Assembly: GCF_011751075.1 (NCBI RefSeq)
Contig: NZ_JAALLN010000002.1
Location: 1 to 64,000 of the forward strand
DNA length: 64,000 nucleotides
Direction: 5' to 3'
DNA from: Flavobacterium poyangense
GTDB lineage: Bacteria; Bacteroidota; Bacteroidia; Flavobacteriales; Flavobacteriaceae
This document shows, in pieces, positions 16,655-25,686 of the stretch. The notes beneath the pieces were generated by a model that saw only the letters and a list, made by a program, of their open reading frames with translations, had not been told where the DNA came from and did no database searches. A program made the position numbers and the translations under genes. Every line of letters starts with the position of its first letter. Position 1 is the stretch's first letter.

Positions 16655-17766
16655 TATATTAAATCTGCTAATTCTGTTCCTATTAAACTTCCTATCGCTA
16701 CACCCATCCCTCCTAAACGCACTCCACAAAACACGTTTTCAGACAATTGCGTAACTACCGGATTTTTACTGTTCCCTACTCCCATAATGCCACTCCAACG
16801 ATGGGCGATTCGGAATTCCTGATTTGGTAAAATTACATTTTTAAGTAAATCCTCCAATTTATTTTGAATAATTTTGGTTTGACCAAATTCTGTAGTGTTT
16901 TCCGTTTCAAAATCAAGGTTTCTCCCTCCACCAAGTAAAATCCGATCACCAATATTCCTGAAATAATAATAGCCTTTGTCCAGATGAAAAGTTCCCTTCA
17001 CATCTAAATTCGGAATTGGGTCAGTAATAAGAACCTGTGCTCTTGCAGGTTGCACCGCACCTTTTGTCAAAGCATTTGCAAAACCATTTGTTGCAAAAAG
17101 TATTTTTTTCGAAGTAAAACTAAAATCATTCAAAACCACTTCGACCTGAGTTCCTGTATCCAAATAAGAGGTTACGGTTTGCTGATTCAAAATTAAAATA
17201 TCTGCTGCAATCGCCTGCTTCAATAATTCCTGCATCATATTCCCGGTATCAATCTGAGCTTCAAACGGATTAAAAATCAAATAATCTTCAATATTTTTAA
17301 ACCCAAACCTATCCACTTCTTTGTCAAAAACATCAGCCTTAAAAAGTGGTTTCAAAATAGTATTTATAAAAGGTAATTTGCTTACACAATCATCAAAACC
17401 ATTGTTCTCTTCTTTGAGAAAAAGTTCATAACCGCCATAGGGTTTAAAATCTATAGCAGTATCCCCCAATCTTTTTCGAAGTAATTGCAGCCCTTGCCAG
17501 CGTTTTTCAACCAGTTGCACCACCTCTTCTTCAGAATGTGTTTTCAGATCCTCCAAAATTTCAGAAAGACTTCCGAAACAAGCAAAACCGGCATTCTTGG
17601 TACTTGCACCCTGTGGTAACATTCCTTTTTCTAAAATCAGAATTTTGGCGGTTGGAAATCTTTCGCGCAAGCGCAATCCTGCATGCAAACCAACTATGCC
17701 ACTTCCCACGATGGTATAATCTACATTAGTGAACCAATTTTTAAGTTCCCAATAACTTAATTCCAT
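16654..17766 (-). CDS. FAD-dependent oxidoreductase (DAO family)
   Basis: This 370-residue protein has an N-terminal Rossmann motif (DYTIVGSGIVGLHAGLRL) and the DAO-type sequence QGASTKNAGFACFG that follows it in glycine and D-amino acid oxidase relatives. The C-terminal segment HRWSGIMGVG...GGMGVAIG completes the FAD site. The substrate is unknown. I chose the ATG at 17766 (MELSYWEL), since the 23 residues from an upstream ATG at 17835 are Lys/Phe-rich and do not look like part of the fold. It is the first gene of the operon with mtgA and the lpxR-like gene, joined by a TAATG overlap. Confidence 0.87.
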   Translation of the reverse strand: MELSYWELKNWFTNVDYTIVGSGIVGLHAGLRLRERFPTAKILILEKGMLPQGASTKNAGFACFGSLSEILEDLKTHSEEEVVQLVEKRWQGLQLLRKRLGDTAIDFKPYGGYELFLKEENNGFDDCVSKLPFINTILKPLFKADVFDKEVDRFGFKNIEDYLIFNPFEAQIDTGNMMQELLKQAIAADILILNQQTVTSYLDTGTQVEVVLNDFSFTSKKILFATNGFANALTKGAVQPARAQVLITDPIPNLDVKGTFHLDKGYYYFRNIGDRILLGGGRNLDFETENTTEFGQTKIIQNKLEDLLKNVILPNQEFRIAHRWSGIMGVGNSKNPVVTQLSENVFCGVRLGGMGVAIGSLIGTELADLI

Positions 17767-17887
17767 GAGTGATTTTTTTATAAAAATAGAGAATTTTTTA
17801 TAGTAAAAAATAAATTCTAAAATTTTAAATTCCAAATTCCAAACTCCCTCTCTCGCTAACTTTGGAATCTGAAATTAGGAATCATAA

Positions 17888-18082
17888 CCTTCGACTTCGC
17901 TCAGGGGGGCATTAGGTGCTATTTAACTTTATTGGCAAAAACATTAACAAAATTTGCCCTTCGGCTTTCGCTCAGGGTGACATTAGATAAGGTGACATTA
18001 GATATTGATTTAACTTTATTGCCAGAAACATTAACAAAATTTGGAATTTGCCTTTCGGCTTCGCTCAGGGTGACAATTAGGC
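17888..18082. repeat. Second cluster of TTCGGCTTCGCTCAGG repeats
   Basis: Three copies of the CTTCGGCTTCGCTCAGGGTG motif lie at about 17888, 17959 and 18055. A longer unit is also repeated: ATTTAACTTTATTG followed by CATTAACAAAATTTG appears twice (about 17920-17957 and 18008-18044). A further shorter GGTGACATTAGATA duplication occurs near 17975-18005. The cluster lies between divergent genes and belongs to the family seen at 8459. Confidence 0.85.
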
Positions 18083-18176
18083 TTTGATTTATATTTTAAA
18101 AGATTGGAATTTGGGATTTGATAAATTGGAATTTAATTTTCGTACTTTAGGCACCACAAAAATCAGATTATCAATT

Positions 18177-20078
18177 ATGAAAAAAGTAGTATTCACAACC
18201 TTAATAATGATGAGTTTAAACGCTATCGGACAGAGTGTAATGTCACCTGAATTGTTATGGAAATTAGGCCGAGTTACACCACTTGGACTTTCAAAAGATG
18301 AAAAAAATGTTGTTTTTAAAGTTACGACTCCTTCCGTGGAGGAAAACAAATCGCATTCTAAGTTTTACATTTTGCCTGTAATTGGTGGAAATGCAACAGA
18401 AATTAAAGATACAAAAGACGTGTTGCGAGACAAAAACATTTCGCCGGACGGAACTTTATTAGTCTACAACGAAGAAGTAAAAATCGATAAAGTTTTAGGA
18501 AAAGATTTCTATCCGAATTTAGATAAATCTGATGTTCAGATTTACGACGGTTTAGACTATCGTCATTGGGATACCTGGAACGAAGGAAAATTTAATCACG
18601 TTTTTTACAAAAGCATCAACAAAGAAGCTGCAGGAATTGATATCCTTAAAGGTGAAACTTTTGACAGTCCACAAAAACCATTTGGTGGTGACGAAGATTA
18701 TATCTGGTCTCCTGACGGAAAAAGCATTTTGTATGTGTGCAAGAAAAAAGCCGGAACTGCTTACGCTATATCAACAAACACTGATATTTATGAGTACAAT
18801 TTAGAAACTCAAAAAACGGTAAACAGAACAGAAGGCAACTTAGGTTATGATACCGCACCACAATTTTCTCCAACCGGAAATCTTAGCTGGTTGCAAATGA
18901 AACGTGATGGTTATGAAGCAGACAAAAATGACATTATTGTTGAATTTAAAGGAATCAAAACTAACTTAACTGCTAATTGGGACGGAACTGTTGATAATTT
19001 TATCTGGAGCAAAGACGGGAAAAAAGTATTTTTTGTAGCACCGGTAGATGGAACAAAACAACTTTTTGAAGTAAATTTCCCAGGCTTAACAAAAATAGCC
19101 ATTCAGGTTCGTCAATTAACAAGTGGCGATTTTGATGTAAGTGATTTAGTTGGTTTCTCAGGTGACGATATCATCGTAACGCGAACAGACATGAATCATG
19201 CTGCTGAAATCTTTTCTTACAATCTGAAGAAAAAGACCTGGAAACAATTATCTAATGTCAATACAGAAACTTACAAAACACTAACGTTAAGTAAAACAGA
19301 GAAACGTTACGTGACAACAACCGATGGCAAAAAGATGTTGGTATGGGTAATTCTTCCTCCAAATTTTGACGCTACAAAAAAATACCCAACTCTTCTATTC
19401 TGCCAGGGAGGACCACAATCTGCCTTGACACAATCGTACTCATTCCGTTGGAATTTCTCTTTAATGGCTGCTAAAGGTTATGTAGTAGTAGCTCCAAACC
19501 GACGCGGAATGCCAGGACACGGAGTAGAATGGAATGAACAAATCAGTAAAGACTGGGGCGGACAGGTTATGGATGATTATTTGTCTGCAATAGATGATGT
19601 CGCGAAAGAAAGCTATGTTGATAAGTCTCGTTTAGGCTGTGTTGGTGCTAGTTACGGAGGTTATTCTGTATTTTACTTAGCCGGAATTCATAAAAACCGT
19701 TTCAAAACATTTATTGCGCATGATGGTGTTTTCAATACACAAAGTATGTTTGGAACAACAGAAGAAGTTTTCTTTAACAACTGGGATTTTGGTGGCGCTT
19801 ACTGGGAAAAAGACAATGCAATAGCACAAAAAACCTATACTACTTTTAATCCTGCAAACTTCGTTCAAAACTGGAACAAACCTATTTTGATTGTACAGGG
19901 AGGAAAAGATTTCCGTGTGCCAATCGGACAATCACAAGAAGCTTTTCAGGCTGCACAGTTAAGAGGCATTAAAAGTCGTTTAGTCTATTTCCCGGAAGAA
20001 AATCACTGGGTTCTAAAACCACAAAATGCTCAGGTTTGGCAAGGTGAATTTTTTAAATGGTTAAACGAAACGCTATAA
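18177..20078 (+). CDS. Secreted S9-family (prolyl oligopeptidase-type) peptidase
   Basis: This 633-residue serine peptidase has a signal peptide (MKKVVFTTLIMMSLNAIGQ). The N-terminal two thirds are a beta-propeller with repeated SPDGKSILY- and SKDGKKVFF-type WD40-like blades. The C-terminal alpha/beta-hydrolase has the nucleophile in GASYGG, the Asp in GGKDFRV and the His in ENHWV. These features fit periplasmic dipeptidyl or acylaminoacyl peptidases. I chose the ATG at 18177 over one at 18084, because the upstream 31 residues are not signal-like and the gene then begins with a clean signal peptide. A TACTTTAG sequence about 30 bp upstream is a near match to the -7 consensus. Confidence 0.9.
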   Translation: MKKVVFTTLIMMSLNAIGQSVMSPELLWKLGRVTPLGLSKDEKNVVFKVTTPSVEENKSHSKFYILPVIGGNATEIKDTKDVLRDKNISPDGTLLVYNEEVKIDKVLGKDFYPNLDKSDVQIYDGLDYRHWDTWNEGKFNHVFYKSINKEAAGIDILKGETFDSPQKPFGGDEDYIWSPDGKSILYVCKKKAGTAYAISTNTDIYEYNLETQKTVNRTEGNLGYDTAPQFSPTGNLSWLQMKRDGYEADKNDIIVEFKGIKTNLTANWDGTVDNFIWSKDGKKVFFVAPVDGTKQLFEVNFPGLTKIAIQVRQLTSGDFDVSDLVGFSGDDIIVTRTDMNHAAEIFSYNLKKKTWKQLSNVNTETYKTLTLSKTEKRYVTTTDGKKMLVWVILPPNFDATKKYPTLLFCQGGPQSALTQSYSFRWNFSLMAAKGYVVVAPNRRGMPGHGVEWNEQISKDWGGQVMDDYLSAIDDVAKESYVDKSRLGCVGASYGGYSVFYLAGIHKNRFKTFIAHDGVFNTQSMFGTTEEVFFNNWDFGGAYWEKDNAIAQKTYTTFNPANFVQNWNKPILIVQGGKDFRVPIGQSQEAFQAAQLRGIKSRLVYFPEENHWVLKPQNAQVWQGEFFKWLNETL

Positions 20079-20191
20079 CCATCTATCAAAAAAAATAGCC
20101 GCTAATTGCACTAATTTTCACGAAAAAAAAACTTAAAATATAGTCATTGGTTAAAAAGATTAATAATCTGAACTCGATTGAATCAGAAAAA

Positions 20192-20249
20192 AATCCTTTA
20201 AATCTGTGAAATCTGTGGCAGTTTCTTTTTGCCGCAGATTAAAAGGATT
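20192..20249. repeat. Intergenic inverted repeat of the AATCTGTGGCA family
   Basis: AATCCTTTAAATCTG (20192-20206) and a near-perfect complement (20235-20249, one mismatch) form a hairpin. The same words occur after rsmI (about 3479-3507). The 397-bp gap 20079-20475 holds this repeat, a terminator and no gene. Confidence 0.75.
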
Positions 20250-20298
20250 AAAATGATTATTTCTAAAGTTTAAAAATTACTCGTAAAAATTAAAATAC

Positions 20299-20352
20299 AA
20301 CCGCAGATTTTTTAGATTGAACTTGTTTCGTCTTTAAAATCTGCGGTTTTTT
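20299..20352 (+). terminator. Hairpin terminator between the S9 peptidase and the kinase
   Basis: A perfect 13-bp stem (AACCGCAGATTTT at 20299-20311 and its complement at 20336-20348) is followed by a T-run. It is also built from the AATCTGCGG repeat words, so it may double as an intergenic repeat. Confidence 0.7.
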
Positions 20353-20475
20353 TTAGCTTCGAATTAAAATTATATAAGATTTTAGGAGCGGTTTATAAAC
20401 CTTAATCAGAAAAATTTAAATAAATTGCGGTTGTTTCAATTTCAAAAAACCTTGCAATCCCTGTTACCCTAGTTT

Positions 20476-22923
20476 ATGGAGAGTAAAAAAAACTACATGC
20501 CGCTTAAAGTACTCTTCAGTTATATTGTATTACTGGGATTAGTTGTTACGGTTGGTTGGTTTCTCTATTCTGAAAATATCGTTTACAACAAACTCGAAGA
20601 AAAAATAGGTTATGAGAAAACGAAAATTCTAAGAGTCAGTAAACTCTTCTCCAATGTATACAAAACAGAGAGTTTAGCCCGAAAAACGATTCAGACAAAT
20701 TCTGAAAACGACTTCAAAAATTACCTTATTGAAACAGATTCCTTACGCGCAAGAATCGATACGTTAAAACAAATCGTCACTACAGAATATCAAAAAGCTT
20801 TATTAGACAGTGTTACGTATTTTTTATCTGAAAAAACAGACAATATCCGACAACTAAAAACCATAAAAAACAAAGCCGACGATGAAGTCTCGGTCAATAC
20901 CGCTATTAATGAAATTACCAAAATGGAGTTTAAGCTCCGTAAACTGGAACTTCAGGATTTTACTAAAAATCCTAATCAATTGGGAAACTACCAACGCAAT
21001 GTCCTTCAGAAATATGTTGATTATCTCAATCAGAATATTCCCGACGACAGCACCAATACGTTGAGCAAACAAGCCTCTGATTCTATTTTAGCCAATTCAA
21101 AAAAGCTCTTGAGCAATGTCAAAATAAAAGCCGAGAAAAAGAAGGAGTCGCTGAATTTTGAGGAGAACAAATTGCTTAAGAATGAAATTGCGATCTCGGA
21201 ACAACTTAGAAAAGTACTTCGTGTTATAGAGCGCGAGATCATTATTAACTCTATAAAGAACAATTCATTAAAAGAAAAATCGCTTAAAAAAGTCAATGAT
21301 ATTGTAACGGCATCAGCTATTATCGGCTTGTTATTGACGGTATTCTTCTCTGTTTTGATTGTAAGCGATTATTCCAAATCACAATTGTATAAAAAACAGT
21401 TGGAGATTGCCAATTTCAAAACCAAAAACCTGCTAAAAAGCCGTGAGCAATTAATTTCAACGGTAAGTCATGATCTGAAAACACCTTTGAGTACTATAGT
21501 AGGCTACACCGAACTTTTGGGCAATTCTGATGTTACTACCAAACAATCCTATTTCGTAAAAAACATTAAAAACTCCTCCGACTATATTTCGCAGTTGGTA
21601 CAGGATTTATTGGATTTTTCTCAAATCGAGGCCGGGAAAATCAGCATCGAAAAAGTACCTTTCCTTTTACCTGAGATTATTGAGGACGCTGCCAAAAATA
21701 TTCAGACGGTTTATAAAAACAAAAATATTGATCTTATTATCAATGTTGACGGACAGCTAAACAACAAAATAATAGGTGATCCTTTTCGCTTAAAGCAAAT
21801 CCTGACCAATATAATTGGAAATGCTTATAAATTCACAGAAGAAGGCTATATCAAGATAAGCGCTTATGTGCCGGAGAACACTGCCTTTTTTACCATAACA
21901 ATTGAAGATACCGGAATTGGAATTGAGAAAGGAAATCAGCAATTGGTTTTTGAAGAATTTGCACAAGCTAATGAGAATATTGAAAAAAAATACGGCGGAA
22001 CCGGCTTAGGTCTGTCTATTTGCCAAAAAATAATCGCCATTCTGGAAGGAAGCCTAACCCTTAGAAGTACTTTTGGAGAAGGAAGCACTTTTGAAATCAA
22101 ACTCCCTTTAGTATTTGACAACAGCAAAAATACAACCGCTACCACCAAAACACAGCCTTTTAACATCAATACAAAAAAACTGACTTTCATTGTTATTGAT
22201 GATGACAGCAATTTATTGAATCTAACAAGCGGCGTTTTAAAACTCGAAAACCATCATGTTTTATCTTTTAACGAAGCTGCGAAAGCTTTAGAAGTCATTG
22301 CTACTACCGATTTTGACTTTATCATCACAGACATTCAAATGCCCGAAATGGATGGTTTTATGTTTATAGAGAAATTAAAAAACACTACTATTTCAACATT
22401 CAAGAATCAGCCCGTAATTGCATTGACAGGGAGAACAGATTTAGATTTTTCAGTTTATACAGAAGCCGGATTCACCACAGTTATCAAAAAACCGTATTCT
22501 CCCAAAATGTTACTAGAAACGATACATCATGTTATGGAGAAGACTCCTTTGTCAAATAATGAGATGACAGCTACTGACGGTTTGTCTTCAAACGAGTCCC
22601 TATACTCTTTAGAAACCCTAAAAGATTTTTTAGGCAACGATACTGAGGCCTTGAGAGACGTTATAAATTCGTTTTTTGACAGTACTAAAGAAAATCTTAC
22701 CTATTTAAACGAAGCCATAAAAGCTCAAGATACAGCCGAAATTACCGTTATTGCACACCGAATTGCCCCCATGTTTAAGCAAATTCAGGCAAATGAAATC
22801 GCCACTATTCTAAAAGCTTTAGAAAAAAACGAATTTAAAAATTCTGATTTAGAAAGTATCTTTGACAGTTTAAAAACCCAGATCGAAACCCTTTTTACCT
22901 CCTTAAGACAAGAAATAGCTTAA
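20476..22923 (+). CDS. Hybrid sensor histidine kinase with REC and HPt domains
   Basis: This 815-residue inner-membrane kinase has a first helix at about 13-33, a long helical sensor of about 240 residues, and a second helix at about 277-299. Next come a HisKA domain with the phospho-acceptor H332 (VSHDLKTP) and a HATPase domain with NAYKF (N box), DTGIGIE and GGTGLGLS (G boxes). A receiver domain has D619 in TDIQMPEMDG, and a C-terminal HPt-like domain has H761 in IAHRIAP. This gives a full phosphorelay in one chain. The sensor region is coiled-coil-like and the signal is unknown. Its stop codon overlaps that of the convergent NtrC-type regulator, its likely partner. Confidence 0.93.
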   Translation: MESKKNYMPLKVLFSYIVLLGLVVTVGWFLYSENIVYNKLEEKIGYEKTKILRVSKLFSNVYKTESLARKTIQTNSENDFKNYLIETDSLRARIDTLKQIVTTEYQKALLDSVTYFLSEKTDNIRQLKTIKNKADDEVSVNTAINEITKMEFKLRKLELQDFTKNPNQLGNYQRNVLQKYVDYLNQNIPDDSTNTLSKQASDSILANSKKLLSNVKIKAEKKKESLNFEENKLLKNEIAISEQLRKVLRVIEREIIINSIKNNSLKEKSLKKVNDIVTASAIIGLLLTVFFSVLIVSDYSKSQLYKKQLEIANFKTKNLLKSREQLISTVSHDLKTPLSTIVGYTELLGNSDVTTKQSYFVKNIKNSSDYISQLVQDLLDFSQIEAGKISIEKVPFLLPEIIEDAAKNIQTVYKNKNIDLIINVDGQLNNKIIGDPFRLKQILTNIIGNAYKFTEEGYIKISAYVPENTAFFTITIEDTGIGIEKGNQQLVFEEFAQANENIEKKYGGTGLGLSICQKIIAILEGSLTLRSTFGEGSTFEIKLPLVFDNSKNTTATTKTQPFNINTKKLTFIVIDDDSNLLNLTSGVLKLENHHVLSFNEAAKALEVIATTDFDFIITDIQMPEMDGFMFIEKLKNTTISTFKNQPVIALTGRTDLDFSVYTEAGFTTVIKKPYSPKMLLETIHHVMEKTPLSNNEMTATDGLSSNESLYSLETLKDFLGNDTEALRDVINSFFDSTKENLTYLNEAIKAQDTAEITVIAHRIAPMFKQIQANEIATILKALEKNEFKNSDLESIFDSLKTQIETLFTSLRQEIA

Positions 22924-24263
22924 TCTATATTGTACTGCTTTAATTTATTGTAAAGTGTTTTTCTGGTAATTTTAAGCAGTTTAGCTGCTTCTGATTTGTT
23001 ATTCTGCGCTTTAGATAAAGCATGAATGATAGCCTCTTTTTCATTTTCTGACAGCGAGAAATTTCCTTTGGAATTCTGTTGCTTTTCTATCTGAAAAAAC
23101 TCTGTTGGCAGCACATCACTTTCAATATACATACCACGTGACAATAAGGTGGCACGTTTTACGCAATTCTGAAGTTCGCGTAAGTTTCCGGGCCAGCTGT
23201 AGTTTTGAAAAATCCTGATTACATCGGGTGAAAAACCTATGATTTCTTTATTCAATTGCTGATTGGCTTTCTCCAGAAAATAATCGGCAAAAACCATTAA
23301 ATCTTCTTCTCTGTCTGTTAAGGAAGGCGACTGAATAGAGAATTCATTAATTCTATGGTATAAATCTTCGCGAAAATCACCATTTTTAACGGCTTCACGT
23401 AAATCTTCATTAGTAGCGGTAATAATCCTGATATCAACGTTAATTTCTTTGTTGCTTCCTACGGGTTTGATTTTTCGCTCCTGAAGTGCTCTCAGCAATT
23501 GTATCTGATTTTCATACGAGAGATTTCCTATTTCATCTAAAAAAAGAGTCCCCCCGTTAGCCGCTTCAAAATAGCCCATTTTGTCGCTGATTGCTCCGGT
23601 AAAAGATCCTTTTAAATGTCCGAAAAATTCACTTGCAGCCAATTCTTTTGGGATTGCACCACAATCGACAGCAATAAAATTATTGCTTTTTCGAGTACTT
23701 TGTTGATGAATACTTTTAGCTATAATTTCTTTCCCTGTACCACTTTCTCCAATAATCAAAACCGACATATCTGTTGGACTTACCAATTGAATATGATCCA
23801 GTAATTTTTTTGAAGCAACAGAAATTCCTTTTACAAATTCGCTTTCTGTAACGGCAGTTTGTTTTTTGACCGCTTTCTTTTCTTTTGTCGGAACTTCCGT
23901 TTGAGGAGTCTGCAAAGCGTTTGTAATAACCAACAAAACCTCATCGGGATTAAACGGTTTCGAAATATAGTCTGCAGCGCCATTTTTGATCGCTTTTACA
24001 GCCGTATTCACATCTGAGTATCCTGTCATCAGAATCACAGGTATTTCAGGGTTTGTGGCCTTAAATTCAGTCATAAGCACTATACCATCAGAATCCGGTA
24101 ATCGAAGATCGGTTAAAATCAAATCAAATAATTGATTTTTAACCGCTAATCGGGCTTCGGCAGCTGAAAAGGCAATGATTACTTCATATTCTTTCTTTAT
24201 CAGGAACTTCTCCAATAGTTTGCAGAACGAAATATCATCTTCTATTAGTAATATCTTTGGCAT
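22920..24263 (-). CDS. NtrC-family sigma-54-dependent response regulator
   Basis: This 447-residue regulator has an N-terminal receiver domain (acidic D9-D10 and phospho-site D52 in TDLRLPDSDG, switch K101). A sigma-54 AAA+ domain follows, with Walker A GESGTGKE (171-178), the sigma-54 contact loop GSFTGA (218-223) and LFLDEIG (Walker B). A C-terminal Fis-type helix-turn-helix has KSEAAKLLKITRKTLYNKL. It should activate sigma-54 promoters when phosphorylated. The convergent hybrid kinase is the likely phosphodonor. The adjacent downstream PepSY-like array, on the same strand and further upstream in transcription, is a candidate target. Confidence 0.93.
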   Translation of the reverse strand: MPKILLIEDDISFCKLLEKFLIKKEYEVIIAFSAAEARLAVKNQLFDLILTDLRLPDSDGIVLMTEFKATNPEIPVILMTGYSDVNTAVKAIKNGAADYISKPFNPDEVLLVITNALQTPQTEVPTKEKKAVKKQTAVTESEFVKGISVASKKLLDHIQLVSPTDMSVLIIGESGTGKEIIAKSIHQQSTRKSNNFIAVDCGAIPKELAASEFFGHLKGSFTGAISDKMGYFEAANGGTLFLDEIGNLSYENQIQLLRALQERKIKPVGSNKEINVDIRIITATNEDLREAVKNGDFREDLYHRINEFSIQSPSLTDREEDLMVFADYFLEKANQQLNKEIIGFSPDVIRIFQNYSWPGNLRELQNCVKRATLLSRGMYIESDVLPTEFFQIEKQQNSKGNFSLSENEKEAIIHALSKAQNNKSEAAKLLKITRKTLYNKLKQYNID

Positions 24264-24331
24264 TTGCTTTTAGTGACTTTTTTGCTAAAATAATACTATT
24301 AAACTTGTCTTTTCATAAAATTTTGCAAAAA

Positions 24332-24363
24332 AAAAGAGATTGTTATCCAACAATCTCTTTTTT
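24332..24363 (-). terminator. Terminator of the PepSY-like gene array
   Basis: A perfect 13-bp stem (AAAAGAGATTGTT at 24332-24344 and its complement from 24349) has a 4-base loop and a long T-run on the minus strand. It lies 29 bp after the last gene of the array and separates it from the regulator gene. Confidence 0.9.
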
Positions 24364-24391
24364 ACCAAAAACATAAATCTAATTCACCTAA

Positions 24392-24688
24392 TTATATCTT
24401 CAACCAGTTGCCATTGACATCTGAATAAACAGTAGCCTTTTGGTCACCAACTGATATATCTAATTTGTACTCTTTTTTTTCATTTACATAAGCTTTAACC
24501 AATTTTGCACCGGGATAAGCAGTTACCAATGCTGTTTTTACTGCTGCCGGAACAGCATCTGTACCAACTTCAGTATACTCCGTTTGAAAACCTGATTCCG
24601 TTTTTACTTCTTCAGAATGTACAATCGTAGTAGCATAAATGGACAAACTACCTAAAATGATTGCTGCTGCTAAAACTATCTTTTTCAT
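24392..24688 (-). CDS. Secreted PepSY-like small protein (array copy 5 of 5)
   Basis: This 98-residue protein has a cleavable signal peptide (about 1-20). The mature part carries the family pattern VPAAVKTALVTAYPGAKLVKAY, then a KKEYKLDI strand and an ending VYSDVNGNWLKI. This fits the PepSY-like family (PF11396 type), small periplasmic alpha/beta proteins of unknown role that often occur next to two-component systems. Transcribed right to left, it is the last of five tandem paralogues. Only 3 bp separate its start from the stop of the copy upstream. Confidence 0.8.
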   Translation of the reverse strand: MKKIVLAAAIILGSLSIYATTIVHSEEVKTESGFQTEYTEVGTDAVPAAVKTALVTAYPGAKLVKAYVNEKKEYKLDISVGDQKATVYSDVNGNWLKI

Positions 24689-24691
24689 GAC

Positions 24692-24991
24692 TTATTTTTT
24701 TATAATATTTCCTGCAGCATCAGAGAATATAGTATACTTTCTTTCTCCTTTAGAGATTTCAAGTTTGTACTCTTTCTTTTCGTTTACATAGGCTTTGTCA
24801 AGCTTTGTACCCGGAAAAGATTTTTCAACTGTTGATTTTACTGCTGCCGGAACAGCATCTGCACTAACCTCAGTAAACTCATCCTGAATAAGTACTGATT
24901 GATTTATTGAATTTTCTTGCGACGGAATTGTTGCTGCGTTAACAGTTAAACTTCCTAAAACGATTGCTGTAGCTACTACTAACTTTTTCAT
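24692..24991 (-). CDS. Secreted PepSY-like small protein (array copy 4 of 5)
   Basis: This 99-residue paralogue has a signal peptide (about 1-20, MKKLVVATAIVLGSLTVNAA). The mature domain has VPAAVKSTVEKSFPGTKLDKAY, the shared KKEYKLEI strand and the ending FSDAAGNIIKK. It is closest to copy 5, with the same VNEKKEYKL core. Its stop lies 3 bp before the next start, so copies 4 and 5 are probably translated from one message. Confidence 0.8.
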   Translation of the reverse strand: MKKLVVATAIVLGSLTVNAATIPSQENSINQSVLIQDEFTEVSADAVPAAVKSTVEKSFPGTKLDKAYVNEKKEYKLEISKGERKYTIFSDAAGNIIKK

Positions 24992-25026
24992 AATGTTGGG
25001 TTTTATTGGGTTAATTTAATAATTAG

Positions 25027-25314
25027 TTATTTCATAATAATCCCTTGCTCATCTGTAAACACAGTTGACTTAACATCTCTAACAATAATATCCAGTTTAT
25101 ACTCTTTCTTATCGTTAATGTATGCTTTCTCAATCTTTACACCCGGATAAGCTTTATCTACAGCGGCTTTAATGAAAGCTGGAACAGCATCAACTTCTTT
25201 ATACCCATCCTGAGTAGTTTCTAACTGGACTTTTGTGGTTTTTATAAAAGTGGTTCCAGCCTGCACAGACAAAGTTCCAAAAACGATTGCCGCAGTTAAG
25301 ATTAATTTTTTCAT
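25027..25314 (-). CDS. Secreted PepSY-like small protein (array copy 3 of 5)
   Basis: This 95-residue paralogue has a signal peptide (about 1-19) and the mature pattern VPAFIKAAVDKAYPGVKIEKAY followed by DKKEYKLDI. It is intermediate between the two subgroups of the array: copies 1 and 2 end in NLFANADGTW, and copies 4 and 5 carry VNEKKEYKL. It is 35 bp upstream of copy 4 in transcription order. Confidence 0.8.
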   Translation of the reverse strand: MKKLILTAAIVFGTLSVQAGTTFIKTTKVQLETTQDGYKEVDAVPAFIKAAVDKAYPGVKIEKAYINDKKEYKLDIIVRDVKSTVFTDEQGIIMK

Positions 25315-25336
25315 AATTTATAGTTTTTTTTTTAGA

Positions 25337-25633
25337 TTACTTGTTTATCCAGGTTCCGTCTGCATTTGCAAAAAGATTCCCCGTTTTGTCCCCAACAGTA
25401 ACTTCTAATTTATATTGGGAACCTGCATTTTTATAAGCTTTAGAAAGCACCGCAGTTGGATAGGCTTTTTTAAGAGCCTCTACAATTGGAACCGGTACTT
25501 CTTCCAGTTTCACTTCAGTATATTCGTCCTGAACTAATATTGTTTTTACGATTGTAGTAGTAAGGGGAGAAGTTGAAGCAAATGAAGTCAAAGTTCCCAA
25601 AACGATTGTGGCTGATAGAAATAATTTTTTCAT
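25337..25633 (-). CDS. Secreted PepSY-like small protein (array copy 2 of 5)
   Basis: This 98-residue paralogue has a signal peptide (MKKLFLSATIVLGTLTSFAS) and a mature domain very similar to copy 1: EEVPVPIVEALKKAYPTAVL and the ending GNLFANADGTWINK. The leader before its ATG (25634-25660) resembles the leader of copy 1, so a recent tandem duplication including upstream DNA is likely. It is separated from copy 1 by 53 bp, the widest gap of the array. Confidence 0.82.
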   Translation of the reverse strand: MKKLFLSATIVLGTLTSFASTSPLTTTIVKTILVQDEYTEVKLEEVPVPIVEALKKAYPTAVLSKAYKNAGSQYKLEVTVGDKTGNLFANADGTWINK

Positions 25634-25686
25634 AGTGCGTATATTTAATAGTGTTTATCGAATATTTTTAAGAGGAACTAAGATAC

